DNA of 64,000 nucleotides from JASLBX01 sp036374175. GTDB taxonomy: Bacteria; Actinomycetota; Actinomycetes; Jiangellales; Jiangellaceae. Positions 40,532-48,444 of the stretch are shown here, piece after piece. The stretch lies in NCBI GenBank assembly GCA_036374175.1, contig DASUUH010000141.1, positions 48,868-112,867 on the forward strand, in the 5' to 3' direction. The notes beneath the pieces are model-generated. The model saw only the letters and a list, made by a program, of their open reading frames with translations, had not been told where the DNA came from and searched no databases. Within the stretch, counting starts at the first letter, position 1; every line of letters begins with the position of its first letter. Position numbers and translations under genes: made by a program.

Positions 40532-40846
40532 ATGGAGCCCCACCAACCACCTCACGTGCTCGTCTGGCAAGACGTGCTCAACGCGCACTGGCCAGCCCAA
40601 CCCGCCGAGTTCAGCTCCAGCGAGGCCGCAATCCCGGTTCGCGTACGCATCGTGTGGGAGCGGGACGGCGAGGAGTACGCGGAGGGTTTGGCTACTCGGT
40701 GGGACGCTGATCACGTGTATGTCGAGGTGAAGGACAAGCGGCTGCGAGGAAACGGGGTGTGGGTCAAGCCGGGCGATGTGTACCGGCGCTCACCTGATCC
40801 GAGGCGCCGCCCAGGCAAACGGGCTCCGCGAACACCGAATGCGTGA
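40532..40846 (+). CDS. Possible SOS-regulated protein, function unknown
   Basis: 104 residues, beta-rich and basic (HVLVWQDVLNAHWPAQPAEF, then VRVRIVWERDGEEYAEGLAT, DHVYVEVKDKRLRGNGVWV) with an Arg/Pro tail (RRSPDPRRRPGKRAPR). It may be a small nucleic-acid-binding domain. The LexA-type box just upstream, and the 5'-3' exonuclease gene converging at 12 bases, place it in a DNA-damage setting. No ribosome-binding site is obvious, and leaderless translation from a LexA-controlled promoter is possible. Confidence 0.7.
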   Translation: MEPHQPPHVLVWQDVLNAHWPAQPAEFSSSEAAIPVRVRIVWERDGEEYAEGLATRWDADHVYVEVKDKRLRGNGVWVKPGDVYRRSPDPRRRPGKRAPRTPNA

Positions 40847-40857
40847 CACCGCATGGA

Positions 40858-41730
40858 TCAGGCAAGGCGCTCGGAGGCGAGCTTGGCGGCGCGACTGTGG
40901 AGCTCCGGTGCGCCAAGGCGGTCAGCCAGGGCGGCGAACTCGCTGGTGGGGCCAGTCCATTCCAGCTCGTCGACCGAAGTGCTCACCGGGGAGTCGAGCT
41001 CGACGGTCGCGATCCGCCGGAACAGCAAGGCGTCGGCGAACTTGTCGCGCAGGGTCGCCGCGAGCTTTGCCGCACCACGCACTGTGACCGTCCATTCCGT
41101 GGCGTCGGCCGGGATGTTCTCCAGGTGGCCGTACTCGGACAGCACCGCCGCAGTTGCCTTGGCTCCCCAGCCCGGCAGGCCCGGGAAGCCGTCCGCGGTG
41201 TCACCGACGAGGGCGAGATAATCCGGGATCGACTCCGGCTCGACACCGAACTTGGCCCGCACCGCAGCGGCATCGAACCACTTGTCCTGGCGGCGATCCC
41301 ATTGCACGACCTTGCCACGAACGCATTGACCGAGATCCTTGTCGGGCGTACAGATGATCACGCGGCCGACCCGCTCGTCCTGTTCTGCCATGTGCGCCGC
41401 GGCCGCCAGCCCGTCATCGGCTTCGACCTCGACCAGCGGCCACACAGTGAACCCAGCGGCCTCCAACGCCACCTCCACGAGCGGGAACTGCGCTTTCAGT
41501 GCCGGGTCGACGCCGGAGCCGTCCTTGTAGGTGGGCCACAGGTCGTTCCGGAACGACTCGATGACATGGTCGGTGGCTATGCCGACGTGGGTGGCGCCTC
41601 CTTCAAGTAGTTGCAGACAGGTGCCGACGACGCCCCGCGTCGCGCCGAGCTCTGCGTCCTTGTTATTGGGTGCGTAGTGGTACCGGAACAGCTCGTATGT
41701 CCCGTCCACCAGATGCACGTCGATCGTCAC
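40858..41730 (-). CDS. 5'-3' exonuclease (PolA 5'-nuclease family)
   Basis: 290-residue flap/5'-nuclease with the family's metal-binding acids: VDGTYELFR (first Asp), VEVEADDGLAAAA, CTPDKDLGQCV (TPDKD) and VGDTADGFPGLPGWGAKAT, the helix-hairpin-helix clamp. A stand-alone version of the Pol I N-terminal domain, removing RNA primers or flaps. GTG start. It converges with the SOS-box gene with 11 bases between, as expected for an unlinked pair. Confidence 0.93.
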   Translation of the reverse strand: MTIDVHLVDGTYELFRYHYAPNNKDAELGATRGVVGTCLQLLEGGATHVGIATDHVIESFRNDLWPTYKDGSGVDPALKAQFPLVEVALEAAGFTVWPLVEVEADDGLAAAAHMAEQDERVGRVIICTPDKDLGQCVRGKVVQWDRRQDKWFDAAAVRAKFGVEPESIPDYLALVGDTADGFPGLPGWGAKATAAVLSEYGHLENIPADATEWTVTVRGAAKLAATLRDKFADALLFRRIATVELDSPVSTSVDELEWTGPTSEFAALADRLGAPELHSRAAKLASERLA

Positions 41731-41834
41731 CGGCTCATCCTGACATCTGGAATCGCCGGCGCGTGGAGCGCATGGCGGAGTCCGGGGGCTCGGTCGCTCA
41801 TCACTAGCTCCTTTGCCGCGCTCACCTCGATAGG

Positions 41835-42431
41835 TCAGCGGACGACGCGGTAGGTCACGTGGGTGACCAGGGTGGCACCGCGTGCCGACACCTGCTCGAG
41901 CTTCAGAGGTGGAACGCCGTCGAAGACGCGGGTGCCGGCGCCGAGCGTGAACGGCGCGATGTGCAGGCGCAGTTCATCAAGCAGTCCGGCCGCCAGGTAC
42001 TGGTTGACTGTTGCGGCGCCGCCGGCGATCGCGACGTCGCGGTCACCCGGGACGGCACTTGCTTGCTCCAGGGCCGCCTCGATGCCGTCGGTAACGAAGT
42101 GGAATGTGGTTCCGCCGTCCATCTCCAATGGCTCGCGCTCGTAGTGGGTGAGCACGAACACCGGCGCGTGGTACGGCGGCTCCGGTCCCCACCAGCCGGT
42201 CCACTCACCGCTCCATTCGCCACGGATGGGCCCGAACATGTTACGGCCCATGATGAACGCCTTGGCGTTCGTTATCGCCTCGACCTCTGCCCGGTTTTCC
42301 TGACGCGTGTCGAACATCCAGGAGTGGAGCATGGACGTGTCGCCGTCGCCGAACGGGCGTTCCTCCGTCTGGTTGTGGCCGGCGGAGAAGCCGTCCGCCG
42401 AGATCGAGATATCGCAGACAACTCTGCTCAT
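41835..42431 (-). CDS. Dihydrofolate reductase/RibD C-terminal-like protein
   Basis: 198-residue DHFR-fold protein with the RibD C-terminal pattern (SISADGFSAGHNQTEERPFG, then AFIMGRNMFGPI, VFVLTHYEREP, DVAIAGGAATVNQYLAAGLL with GG for the NADPH phosphate, RLHIAPFTLGAGTRVF). Probably an NADPH-dependent reductase of unknown substrate. GGAAGGA lies six bases before the ATG. Confidence 0.88.
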   Translation of the reverse strand: MSRVVCDISISADGFSAGHNQTEERPFGDGDTSMLHSWMFDTRQENRAEVEAITNAKAFIMGRNMFGPIRGEWSGEWTGWWGPEPPYHAPVFVLTHYEREPLEMDGGTTFHFVTDGIEAALEQASAVPGDRDVAIAGGAATVNQYLAAGLLDELRLHIAPFTLGAGTRVFDGVPPLKLEQVSARGATLVTHVTYRVVR

Positions 42432-42523
42432 GGCGTTCCTTCCCAGTGGTTAGTGTGCTGCTCAAGTAGACAGTTCCGGCGACCAAGACTCATCGCTAGC
42501 GATCAACGTGGTGATCACGGAGG

Positions 42524-43777
42524 ATGAGCATCGTGAATGAGCCAACACGGTCCGCGCTCACCCACCTCGAGGGTGGGCTGTCCGGACGACGGTACGAGGC
42601 TGACGAACTCGCGACAACAGATCCGGAGGACGGCAGGCCACTGCTGGCGCGCTACGACCTCACCAACGTCCGCGACTCGCTTGAGCAGTCGTTGTCGTTG
42701 TCGCGCCGGTGGGGATTGTGGCGCTGGGCGCCGTTACTTCCAGTCAGAGACCGGCGGCACGTCGTCTCGTTGGGGGAGGGCAGTACTCCGCTGCTGCCCG
42801 CGCCGCGGCTGGGAGCGGCGTTGGACTGTTCTGGCGTGCTGGTTAAGGCGGAGGGAATCAACCCGACGGGTTCGTTCAAGGCCCGCGGAATGACAGCGGC
42901 GGTGTCTCGTGCCGTCGAGTTGGGCGTTCGTGAGTTCGTCGTCCCGTCCGCCGGTAACGCCGGTGGAGCGCTTGCGGCGTATGCCGCCGCGGCGGGTGCT
43001 CGGGCCACCGTTCTGATGCCGGCCGATGTGCCAGCGGCGAATCAGGCCGAGGTGCTTGCGTGTGGGGCGCAGCTGATCCTCGTCGACGGGCTCATTGACG
43101 ACTGTGGCCGGTTGTCGGCGCTCATTGCCGAGCGGACCGGTGCCTTCGACGTCAGCACGCTGAAGGAGCCGTACCGGGTCGAGGGGAAGAAGACGCTCGG
43201 CTTCGAACTCGCCGAAGACCTCGGCTGGGAACTGCCGGACGTGATCGTGTATCCCACCGGTGGCGGCACCGGGTTGGTGGGTATGTGGAAGGCATTCGCC
43301 GAGCTGGAGGCGGTCGGGCTGGTTTCCGGCCGGCGGCCCCGGATGGTCAGTGTGCAGGCCGAGGGCTGCGCTCCGATCGTGCGTGCCTTCGACGCAGGGC
43401 TTCGGTTCGCCGATCGGTGGGAACAGGCCAGTACACGCGCCGGCGGCATCCGGGTGCCTCGGGCTGTGGGCGATTTCCTTATCCTCGACGCGGTCCGTGA
43501 TTCGGGAGGCACCGCCGTGGCAGTGCCGGAGGATGCGATCGACGAATGGCAGCGGCGGGCGGGTCGGCTCGGTGCCGGATTTGTCAGCCCGGAGACCGCG
43601 GCCGCGTTCGCCGCGGTCCGCCTATTACGAGAGCGTGGGGACATCGAGCGGACCGAACGGGTTGTCGTATTCGACACCGGCATCGGGCACAAGTACCCGT
43701 CGCCGCCCGGCCTGCCGACACCGCCGGTGGTCGAGCCGAGCACGCACGCGGACCGGCTCGCGGAGCTCGTCGGCTGA
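42524..43777 (+). CDS. thrC: Threonine synthase-like PLP enzyme
   Basis: 417-residue fold-type II PLP enzyme converting O-phosphohomoserine to threonine, or a close relative. PLP Lys119 is in NPTGSFKARGM; GEGSTPLLPAP and the Gly-rich phosphate loop YPTGGGTGLVGMW follow; SAGNAGGALAAYAAAAGARA is the Asn/Gly cofactor loop. Threonine synthase and 2,3-diaminopropionate-type relatives cannot be separated safely by eye. ATG start after GGAGGATG. No other threonine genes are nearby. Confidence 0.85.
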   Translation: MSIVNEPTRSALTHLEGGLSGRRYEADELATTDPEDGRPLLARYDLTNVRDSLEQSLSLSRRWGLWRWAPLLPVRDRRHVVSLGEGSTPLLPAPRLGAALDCSGVLVKAEGINPTGSFKARGMTAAVSRAVELGVREFVVPSAGNAGGALAAYAAAAGARATVLMPADVPAANQAEVLACGAQLILVDGLIDDCGRLSALIAERTGAFDVSTLKEPYRVEGKKTLGFELAEDLGWELPDVIVYPTGGGTGLVGMWKAFAELEAVGLVSGRRPRMVSVQAEGCAPIVRAFDAGLRFADRWEQASTRAGGIRVPRAVGDFLILDAVRDSGGTAVAVPEDAIDEWQRRAGRLGAGFVSPETAAAFAAVRLLRERGDIERTERVVVFDTGIGHKYPSPPGLPTPPVVEPSTHADRLAELVG

Positions 43778-43877
43778 CGGGGACGTGGTCGCGTCGTGCT
43801 GCCGGACGAACAAGGTGGCCTGGCCCATGCAGTAGCTTGATCCCGTCCAAGGCTCACCGACAGATCGAGAAACCGAC

Positions 43878-44690
43878 GTGGCAGTTCCTGACCGCACACG
43901 CAGCGGGAGCCTGACGGCTGCCCGCGCCGGGTTCGCCTCTGTCGTGGTCGCTGCCAGCGTGAGCGGTCTTGCGCTGCTTGTCTGGCCGGATGAGACTGGT
44001 GAGTTCTTCTCCTGGGGCCTCGGTCCACCACCGCTGGCCAGCCTCGTCGGAGGTCTCTACCTGGCGTCGGCCGTCACGTTCGGGGTGGCCATTCGGCTGC
44101 CGTGGCGCTACGCGCGCAGCCTGGTAGCGGCCTCGGTCGCACTCACCGTGCCGACGCTGATCGCCACCTTCATTCACCTGGACGTCTTCGATTTCAGCCG
44201 GTGGCAGGCGGTGGCCTGGCTAGTGCTGTTCATAGCGGCCCCGCTGTTCTGGACCACGATGCTCGTGGTCAATCGCGCGGCTGTTCCCCGCGAGGAGAGA
44301 AGGGTCCGGTGGCCAAGTGCGGTCGCCCTGCTGGCGCTTGCCGTCCTCCTTGTTGTGCTCGCGATCGTGTTATGGATTGACCCGGCGGCCGGCCCCAGGG
44401 TGCTGCCCTTCGAGCCGTCGCCTCTGGGCGGCCGCTTCATCGGATGCTGGGCGGCCTTCTTGGCTGTGATGGCCACGCGGGCCGCGCTCCGACCGGCCGA
44501 AGCCAAGCTGCCGCTCATCGCACTTGTCGCCTACCCGCTCGGTGCCCTGGTGGCCGGCCTCCGAAGCTTTTCAGACCTCTCGCCACCCGGCGCGCGGTGG
44601 ACGTACCTGGCCGTGCTTGGCCTTACCGCCGCAGTGTTCGGTGTCTGGGTGCTGCGGACGCCGGAACGAGAGGACTCTGCCGCGCGGTGA
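43878..44690 (+). CDS. Seven-helix membrane protein, function unknown
   Basis: 270 residues with about seven hydrophobic segments and short loops (opening TAARAGFASVVVAASVSGLA). Charged ends and an Arg-rich loop (VPREERRVRWPS) fit an inner-membrane integral protein. No catalytic motif. GTG start; upstream site weak. Lies 100 bases after the threonine synthase gene on the same strand, possibly in the same transcript. Confidence 0.7.
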   Translation: MAVPDRTRSGSLTAARAGFASVVVAASVSGLALLVWPDETGEFFSWGLGPPPLASLVGGLYLASAVTFGVAIRLPWRYARSLVAASVALTVPTLIATFIHLDVFDFSRWQAVAWLVLFIAAPLFWTTMLVVNRAAVPREERRVRWPSAVALLALAVLLVVLAIVLWIDPAAGPRVLPFEPSPLGGRFIGCWAAFLAVMATRAALRPAEAKLPLIALVAYPLGALVAGLRSFSDLSPPGARWTYLAVLGLTAAVFGVWVLRTPEREDSAAR

Positions 44691-44780
44691 GGCTTTAGCT
44701 GCCGTCCTCACGCAGCTCAGCGCGCTTATCGCCGGAGGTAGTTACCGGTAACAATTCTTACTGTGCGGGCGGATCGCGAT

Positions 44781-46166
44781 TTAGTCCACCGGCTTGAAGC
44801 GGGCCTGGAAGAAACGCAGCTCTTCCGGCTCGTAGGTGAACTCGAGCCCCCTGACGGCGTCACGCTCGTCGTGCACTGCCAGGACCGACTCGGCGGTCAC
44901 GTCCAGGTGGGCCTGGGTGTAGACCCGCCGCGGGATTGTCAGACGCACCAGTTCGAGCTTTGGGTACCGGTGGTCGCCGGTCTTGGGGTCCCGCCCGGCC
45001 GAGACGACGCCGCGTTCCATCGCGCGAACGCCTGACTCCACGTACAGGGCCGCGGCGAGCGCCTGCGCGGGGAATTGGCCGTGCGGGATGTGCGGCAGGA
45101 TGGCCCGGGCGTCGAGGAAGATGCCGTGCCCGCCGATCGGCTGCACCAGCGGGATGCCTTCCTTGAGCAGCAGGTCGCCCAGGTAGTGCACCTGGCCGAT
45201 TCTTGCTCGCACGTGGTCGTCGGTGGCGACCATCTCGTAGATGCCTTCGGCGAGCGCCTCCATGTCACGTCCTGACATGCCGCCATAGGTGTGCAGACCC
45301 TCGAAGGAGACCAGCAGGCTGCGCGCCTTGCGGGCCAACTCAGGGTCGCGGAGCGCCAGGAACCCGCCGATGTTGGTCAGGTTGTCCTTCTTCGACGACA
45401 CGGTGGCACCGTCGGAATACGAACAGATCTGCCGCAGGATTTCCCTGATGCTGTGGTCCTGGTAACCGTCCTCGCGTTGCTGGATGAACCAGGCGTTCTC
45501 CACCGCACGGGTGGCGTCGAGCATGACCAGGATTCCGTGCTTGTGACACAACTCATAGGTGGCCTTGAGGTTCGCCATCGACAGCGGCTGCCCACCGGCC
45601 ATGTTGACGTTTGTCTCGACCGAGATGTACGGGATGCGCTCGGCACCGACCTCGTCGATGAGTGCTTGGAGCTTGGCCAGGTCGACGTTGCCTTTGAACG
45701 GGTGCGCGTTCTGCGGGTCGTGCGCCTCGTCGATGATGACGTCGACGAACGTGCCGCCCGCGTACTCCTGGTGAAAGCGCGTCGTCGTGAAGTACATGTT
45801 GCCGGGGATGACGTCGCCAGGCTTGATCAGAATCTGGCTCATGATGTGCTCGGCGCCGCGGCCCTGGTGCGTGGGAACGAACTCCTCGTACCCGTAGACG
45901 TCGCGCACAGCGGTTTCGAGCCGGTAGTAACTTCGCGAGCCCGCGTATGCCTCGTCCCCGACCATCATCGCGGCCCACTGGCGGTCGGACATCGCCGATG
46001 TGCCGGAGTCGGTGAGCAGATCGATATAGACGTCCTCGGACCGGAGCAGGAATGTGTTGTAGCCGGCCTCCTCGATGGCCCGCTGCCTGAACTCGCGGGT
46101 GGTGGTCGCGATGGGTTCGACAACCTTGATCTTGTACGGCTCGGCCCAACTACGCCGACGTGTCAT
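44781..46166 (-). CDS. Tyrosine phenol-lyase-like beta-eliminating PLP enzyme
   Basis: 461-residue enzyme of the tryptophanase/tyrosine phenol-lyase family. Lys260 (SSKKDN) binds PLP. Residues that separate tyrosine phenol-lyase from tryptophanase favour the former: Arg385 in GVRAMERGVVSAGR (Ile in TnaA, Arg381 in the Citrobacter enzyme), Thr127 in NMYFTTTRFH and Phe452 in LRFFQARF (Phe448). It should cleave L-tyrosine to phenol, pyruvate and ammonia, or use a related aromatic. GGAGGGAG lies five bases before the ATG. It is divergent from a P-loop gene. Confidence 0.87.
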   Translation of the reverse strand: MTRRRSWAEPYKIKVVEPIATTTREFRQRAIEEAGYNTFLLRSEDVYIDLLTDSGTSAMSDRQWAAMMVGDEAYAGSRSYYRLETAVRDVYGYEEFVPTHQGRGAEHIMSQILIKPGDVIPGNMYFTTTRFHQEYAGGTFVDVIIDEAHDPQNAHPFKGNVDLAKLQALIDEVGAERIPYISVETNVNMAGGQPLSMANLKATYELCHKHGILVMLDATRAVENAWFIQQREDGYQDHSIREILRQICSYSDGATVSSKKDNLTNIGGFLALRDPELARKARSLLVSFEGLHTYGGMSGRDMEALAEGIYEMVATDDHVRARIGQVHYLGDLLLKEGIPLVQPIGGHGIFLDARAILPHIPHGQFPAQALAAALYVESGVRAMERGVVSAGRDPKTGDHRYPKLELVRLTIPRRVYTQAHLDVTAESVLAVHDERDAVRGLEFTYEPEELRFFQARFKPVD

Positions 46167-46518
46167 CGTGTCTCCCTCCGGGGTTGCTGGAACACAACGT
46201 TGCCGGTTCGGGAGTGCAACCGCAGAGGCGTTGGACAGCGGGATGGCGGCCGAAAGCCCCTTGCGGCCGATGCGGTCCCGGCCCGAAGCGGCCCGTCGTG
46301 GTCGGTGTCTGAGTCGGCCGACCAAGGTCTTCGGACCTCGCAGCCTGGGGACATTGGGCCCATGATCGATGTCGAGCCGGCTGTCATGGTCGATCGTAGG
46401 AGTCGTATGCCCTCGAAAGGGGGGACCACGATGCGCAATCGGGCAGCCCCTGCATCGGCAACCCCGGCGCAACGGGCTGCTCCTGCGAGTGGGATAACGA
46501 CCAGCGAGGAGGCATGCG
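46167..46518. promoter_or_regulatory. 352-base divergent control region
   Basis: Lies between the tyrosine phenol-lyase-like gene and the P-loop gene. It holds the palindrome GTCGGCCGAC at 46313-46322 and a short UUCG hairpin (AGGTC/GACCT, 46325-46338). From 46433 a small frame opens after AAAGGGGGG and runs into the P-loop gene start, giving a possible leader peptide. Confidence 0.4.
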
Positions 46519-47847
46519 ATGACGAGGCGAGTGCTGATCATGGGAGCCGCCGGCCGCGACTTTCACAACTTCAACACGGTGTACCGCGACGATCCGGATA
46601 GCGAGGTCGTGGCGTTCACCGCCACCCAGATCCCAGGCATCGAGGGTCGAACCTACCCGGCTGCGCTGGCCGGGCCGCGGTACCCGGCTGGGATCCCGAT
46701 CCACCCCGAACAGGAGCTGACCGAGCTGATCCGGGAGCTGGCCGTAACCGACGTGGTCTTCGCCTATTCCGATGTGTCACACGTGTACGTCATGCACCTG
46801 GCCAGTAAGTCACTGGCCGCCGGGGCCAATTTCGTGCTCCTCGGTCCCGAAGCCACCATGCTCGATGCGCGCGTGCCCGTGGTGTCGGTGTGCGCCGTCC
46901 GTACCGGCGCCGGCAAGAGCCAGACCACTCGGAAGGTGGCGCAACTCCTCCGCGAGGCTGGGCAGCGGCCGGTCGTGGTCAGGCACCCGATGCCCTATGG
47001 AGATCTGGCGGCACAGCGCGTCCAGCGATTCGCCTCGGTGGCGGATCTGGACGCGGCCGGCGTAACTGTCGAGGAACGCGAAGAGTACGAGCACCACATC
47101 GCGACCGGGACCGTGGTCTATGCCGGGGTGGACTACCGAGCCATCCTGGACCGGGCCCAACAGGAGGCGGATGTCGTGCTGTGGGACGGCGGCAACAACG
47201 ACCTGCCGTTCTTCCGGCCCACCGTGCACCTGGTGGTCGCCGACCCGCTTCGCGCCGGACACGAGACCGCGTACCACCCCGGTGAGGCGAACCTGCGTAT
47301 GGCCGACGTCGTGGTGATCAACAAGGTCGACTCTGCGACTGCTGAACAGGTCGAACGGGTTCGTGCCGCCGTGAAGGAGGTCAACCCGAAGGCCGTGGTC
47401 ATCGAGGCCGAGAGCCCGGTCACGGTTGACCGTCCCGAGCTCATCCGCGGAAACCGCGTTGTGGTGGTCGAGGATGGCCCGACCCTGACGCACGGAGAGA
47501 TGAAGTTCGGGGCCGGTGTGGTGGCGGCGCGACGCGAGGGCGCGGCCGAGATCGTCGATCCGCGGCGGTACGCGACCGGCAGCTTGCGAGCAATCCTGGA
47601 CCACTACGACGTTGGGCCGGTGTTGCCGGCGCAGGGTTACTCCCCCCAGCAAGTGGCGGAATTGGAGGCGGCAATCGCCGCGGTCGATGCCGACGTGGTG
47701 GTGGTCGCTACCCCCATCGACCTCCGGCACATGATCCACATCACCAAACCCGCCGTCCGGGTGACGTACGACCTGCGAGAAAGGGAGGGATCGCCGACGC
47801 TGGCCGACGCACTGGCCCCACTGCTCCACATGCCCGTGCCCGGTTAG
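46519..47847 (+). CDS. Cyclic-2,3-diphosphoglycerate-synthetase-like P-loop protein
   Basis: 442-residue protein of the cDPG synthetase-related P-loop family. N-terminal Rossmann-like part (RVLIMGAAGRDFHNFNTVYR), Walker A GAGKSQTT at 130-137, an NKVD nucleotide-specificity-type motif at about 263-266 and GGNNDLPFFRPTVHLVVADP with the Walker B region. The family was named from a methanogen enzyme making an intramolecular phosphoanhydride; bacterial members have no proven activity. GAGGAGG lies six bases before the ATG. Divergent from the tyrosine phenol-lyase-like gene. Confidence 0.88.
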   Translation: MTRRVLIMGAAGRDFHNFNTVYRDDPDSEVVAFTATQIPGIEGRTYPAALAGPRYPAGIPIHPEQELTELIRELAVTDVVFAYSDVSHVYVMHLASKSLAAGANFVLLGPEATMLDARVPVVSVCAVRTGAGKSQTTRKVAQLLREAGQRPVVVRHPMPYGDLAAQRVQRFASVADLDAAGVTVEEREEYEHHIATGTVVYAGVDYRAILDRAQQEADVVLWDGGNNDLPFFRPTVHLVVADPLRAGHETAYHPGEANLRMADVVVINKVDSATAEQVERVRAAVKEVNPKAVVIEAESPVTVDRPELIRGNRVVVVEDGPTLTHGEMKFGAGVVAARREGAAEIVDPRRYATGSLRAILDHYDVGPVLPAQGYSPQQVAELEAAIAAVDADVVVVATPIDLRHMIHITKPAVRVTYDLREREGSPTLADALAPLLHMPVPG

Positions 47848-47859
47848 GTGACCCGGCCG

Positions 47860-48387
47860 TCAGTTGCCGTGTTCGGCGTGCTCGCCGTGGTCGCTTACCT
47901 GCGCCTCGGCCCACTGGTGCAACGCCTCGATCAGCCCTGGATCGTTGGTTGTGTAGACAAGGCGGGCGCCGTCGTCGAGATGTTCGAGTTGGATGTCGAT
48001 CTCGGATGCGCCATCACGGAGTGTGGTCAACCCCGGCATGTCCTCCCCGTGGATGGCCGCCGGATCGTCGAAGTCACCCGCCGCGAACCGGGACGCCTCC
48101 TCCTCGAGATGCTCACGGATCAGCGCGACTTGGTCGGCATCGTTCGGATCATCGGCGATCACGGTCTGAACCAGGCCGGTCTCCGTCGGCTCGAAGCGGT
48201 GGGTCGTGGCGTCCAGATCGAACGGCATCACGTGGGCGCCTCGGGCGGCCACTTCGGCCTGCCGCTCGGCCAAAGCGCCGTTGTCACCGCCACATCCGGC
48301 CAGCGTCGCGGCGGCCAGGAGGCCGGCTATGAGCGCAGCTAGCGAGCGCACACCGCGTGCGTTTCGGTGATCCGCCGTTAGTGTCAC
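47860..48387 (-). CDS. Putative lipoprotein, function unknown
   Basis: 175 residues with a signal peptide ending in the lipobox LAGC (Cys near residue 32), so it should be lipid-anchored on the outer face of the membrane. The mature part is acidic with conserved-looking DPNDADQVALIREHLEEEA and EIDIQLEHLDDGARLVYTTN. No enzyme motif. The C-terminus is His/Glu-rich (DHGEHAEHG), possibly metal-binding. It is convergent with the P-loop gene. Confidence 0.78.
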   Translation of the reverse strand: MTLTADHRNARGVRSLAALIAGLLAAATLAGCGGDNGALAERQAEVAARGAHVMPFDLDATTHRFEPTETGLVQTVIADDPNDADQVALIREHLEEEASRFAAGDFDDPAAIHGEDMPGLTTLRDGASEIDIQLEHLDDGARLVYTTNDPGLIEALHQWAEAQVSDHGEHAEHGN

Positions 48388-48444
48388 GAGTTGGGACTTT
48401 ACCGTCCGGGCTCCCGCCCGACTCCACGACGTCGACGACCAGGA

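Noticed and set aside
45291..46601. 436-codon + frame opposite the tyrosine phenol-lyase-like gene
   Set aside because: Antisense shadow caused by high GC; the minus-strand frame has full family conservation.
46810..47829. 339-codon minus frame opposite the P-loop gene
   Set aside because: Shadow frame with His/Asp-rich, unnatural composition and no start signal.
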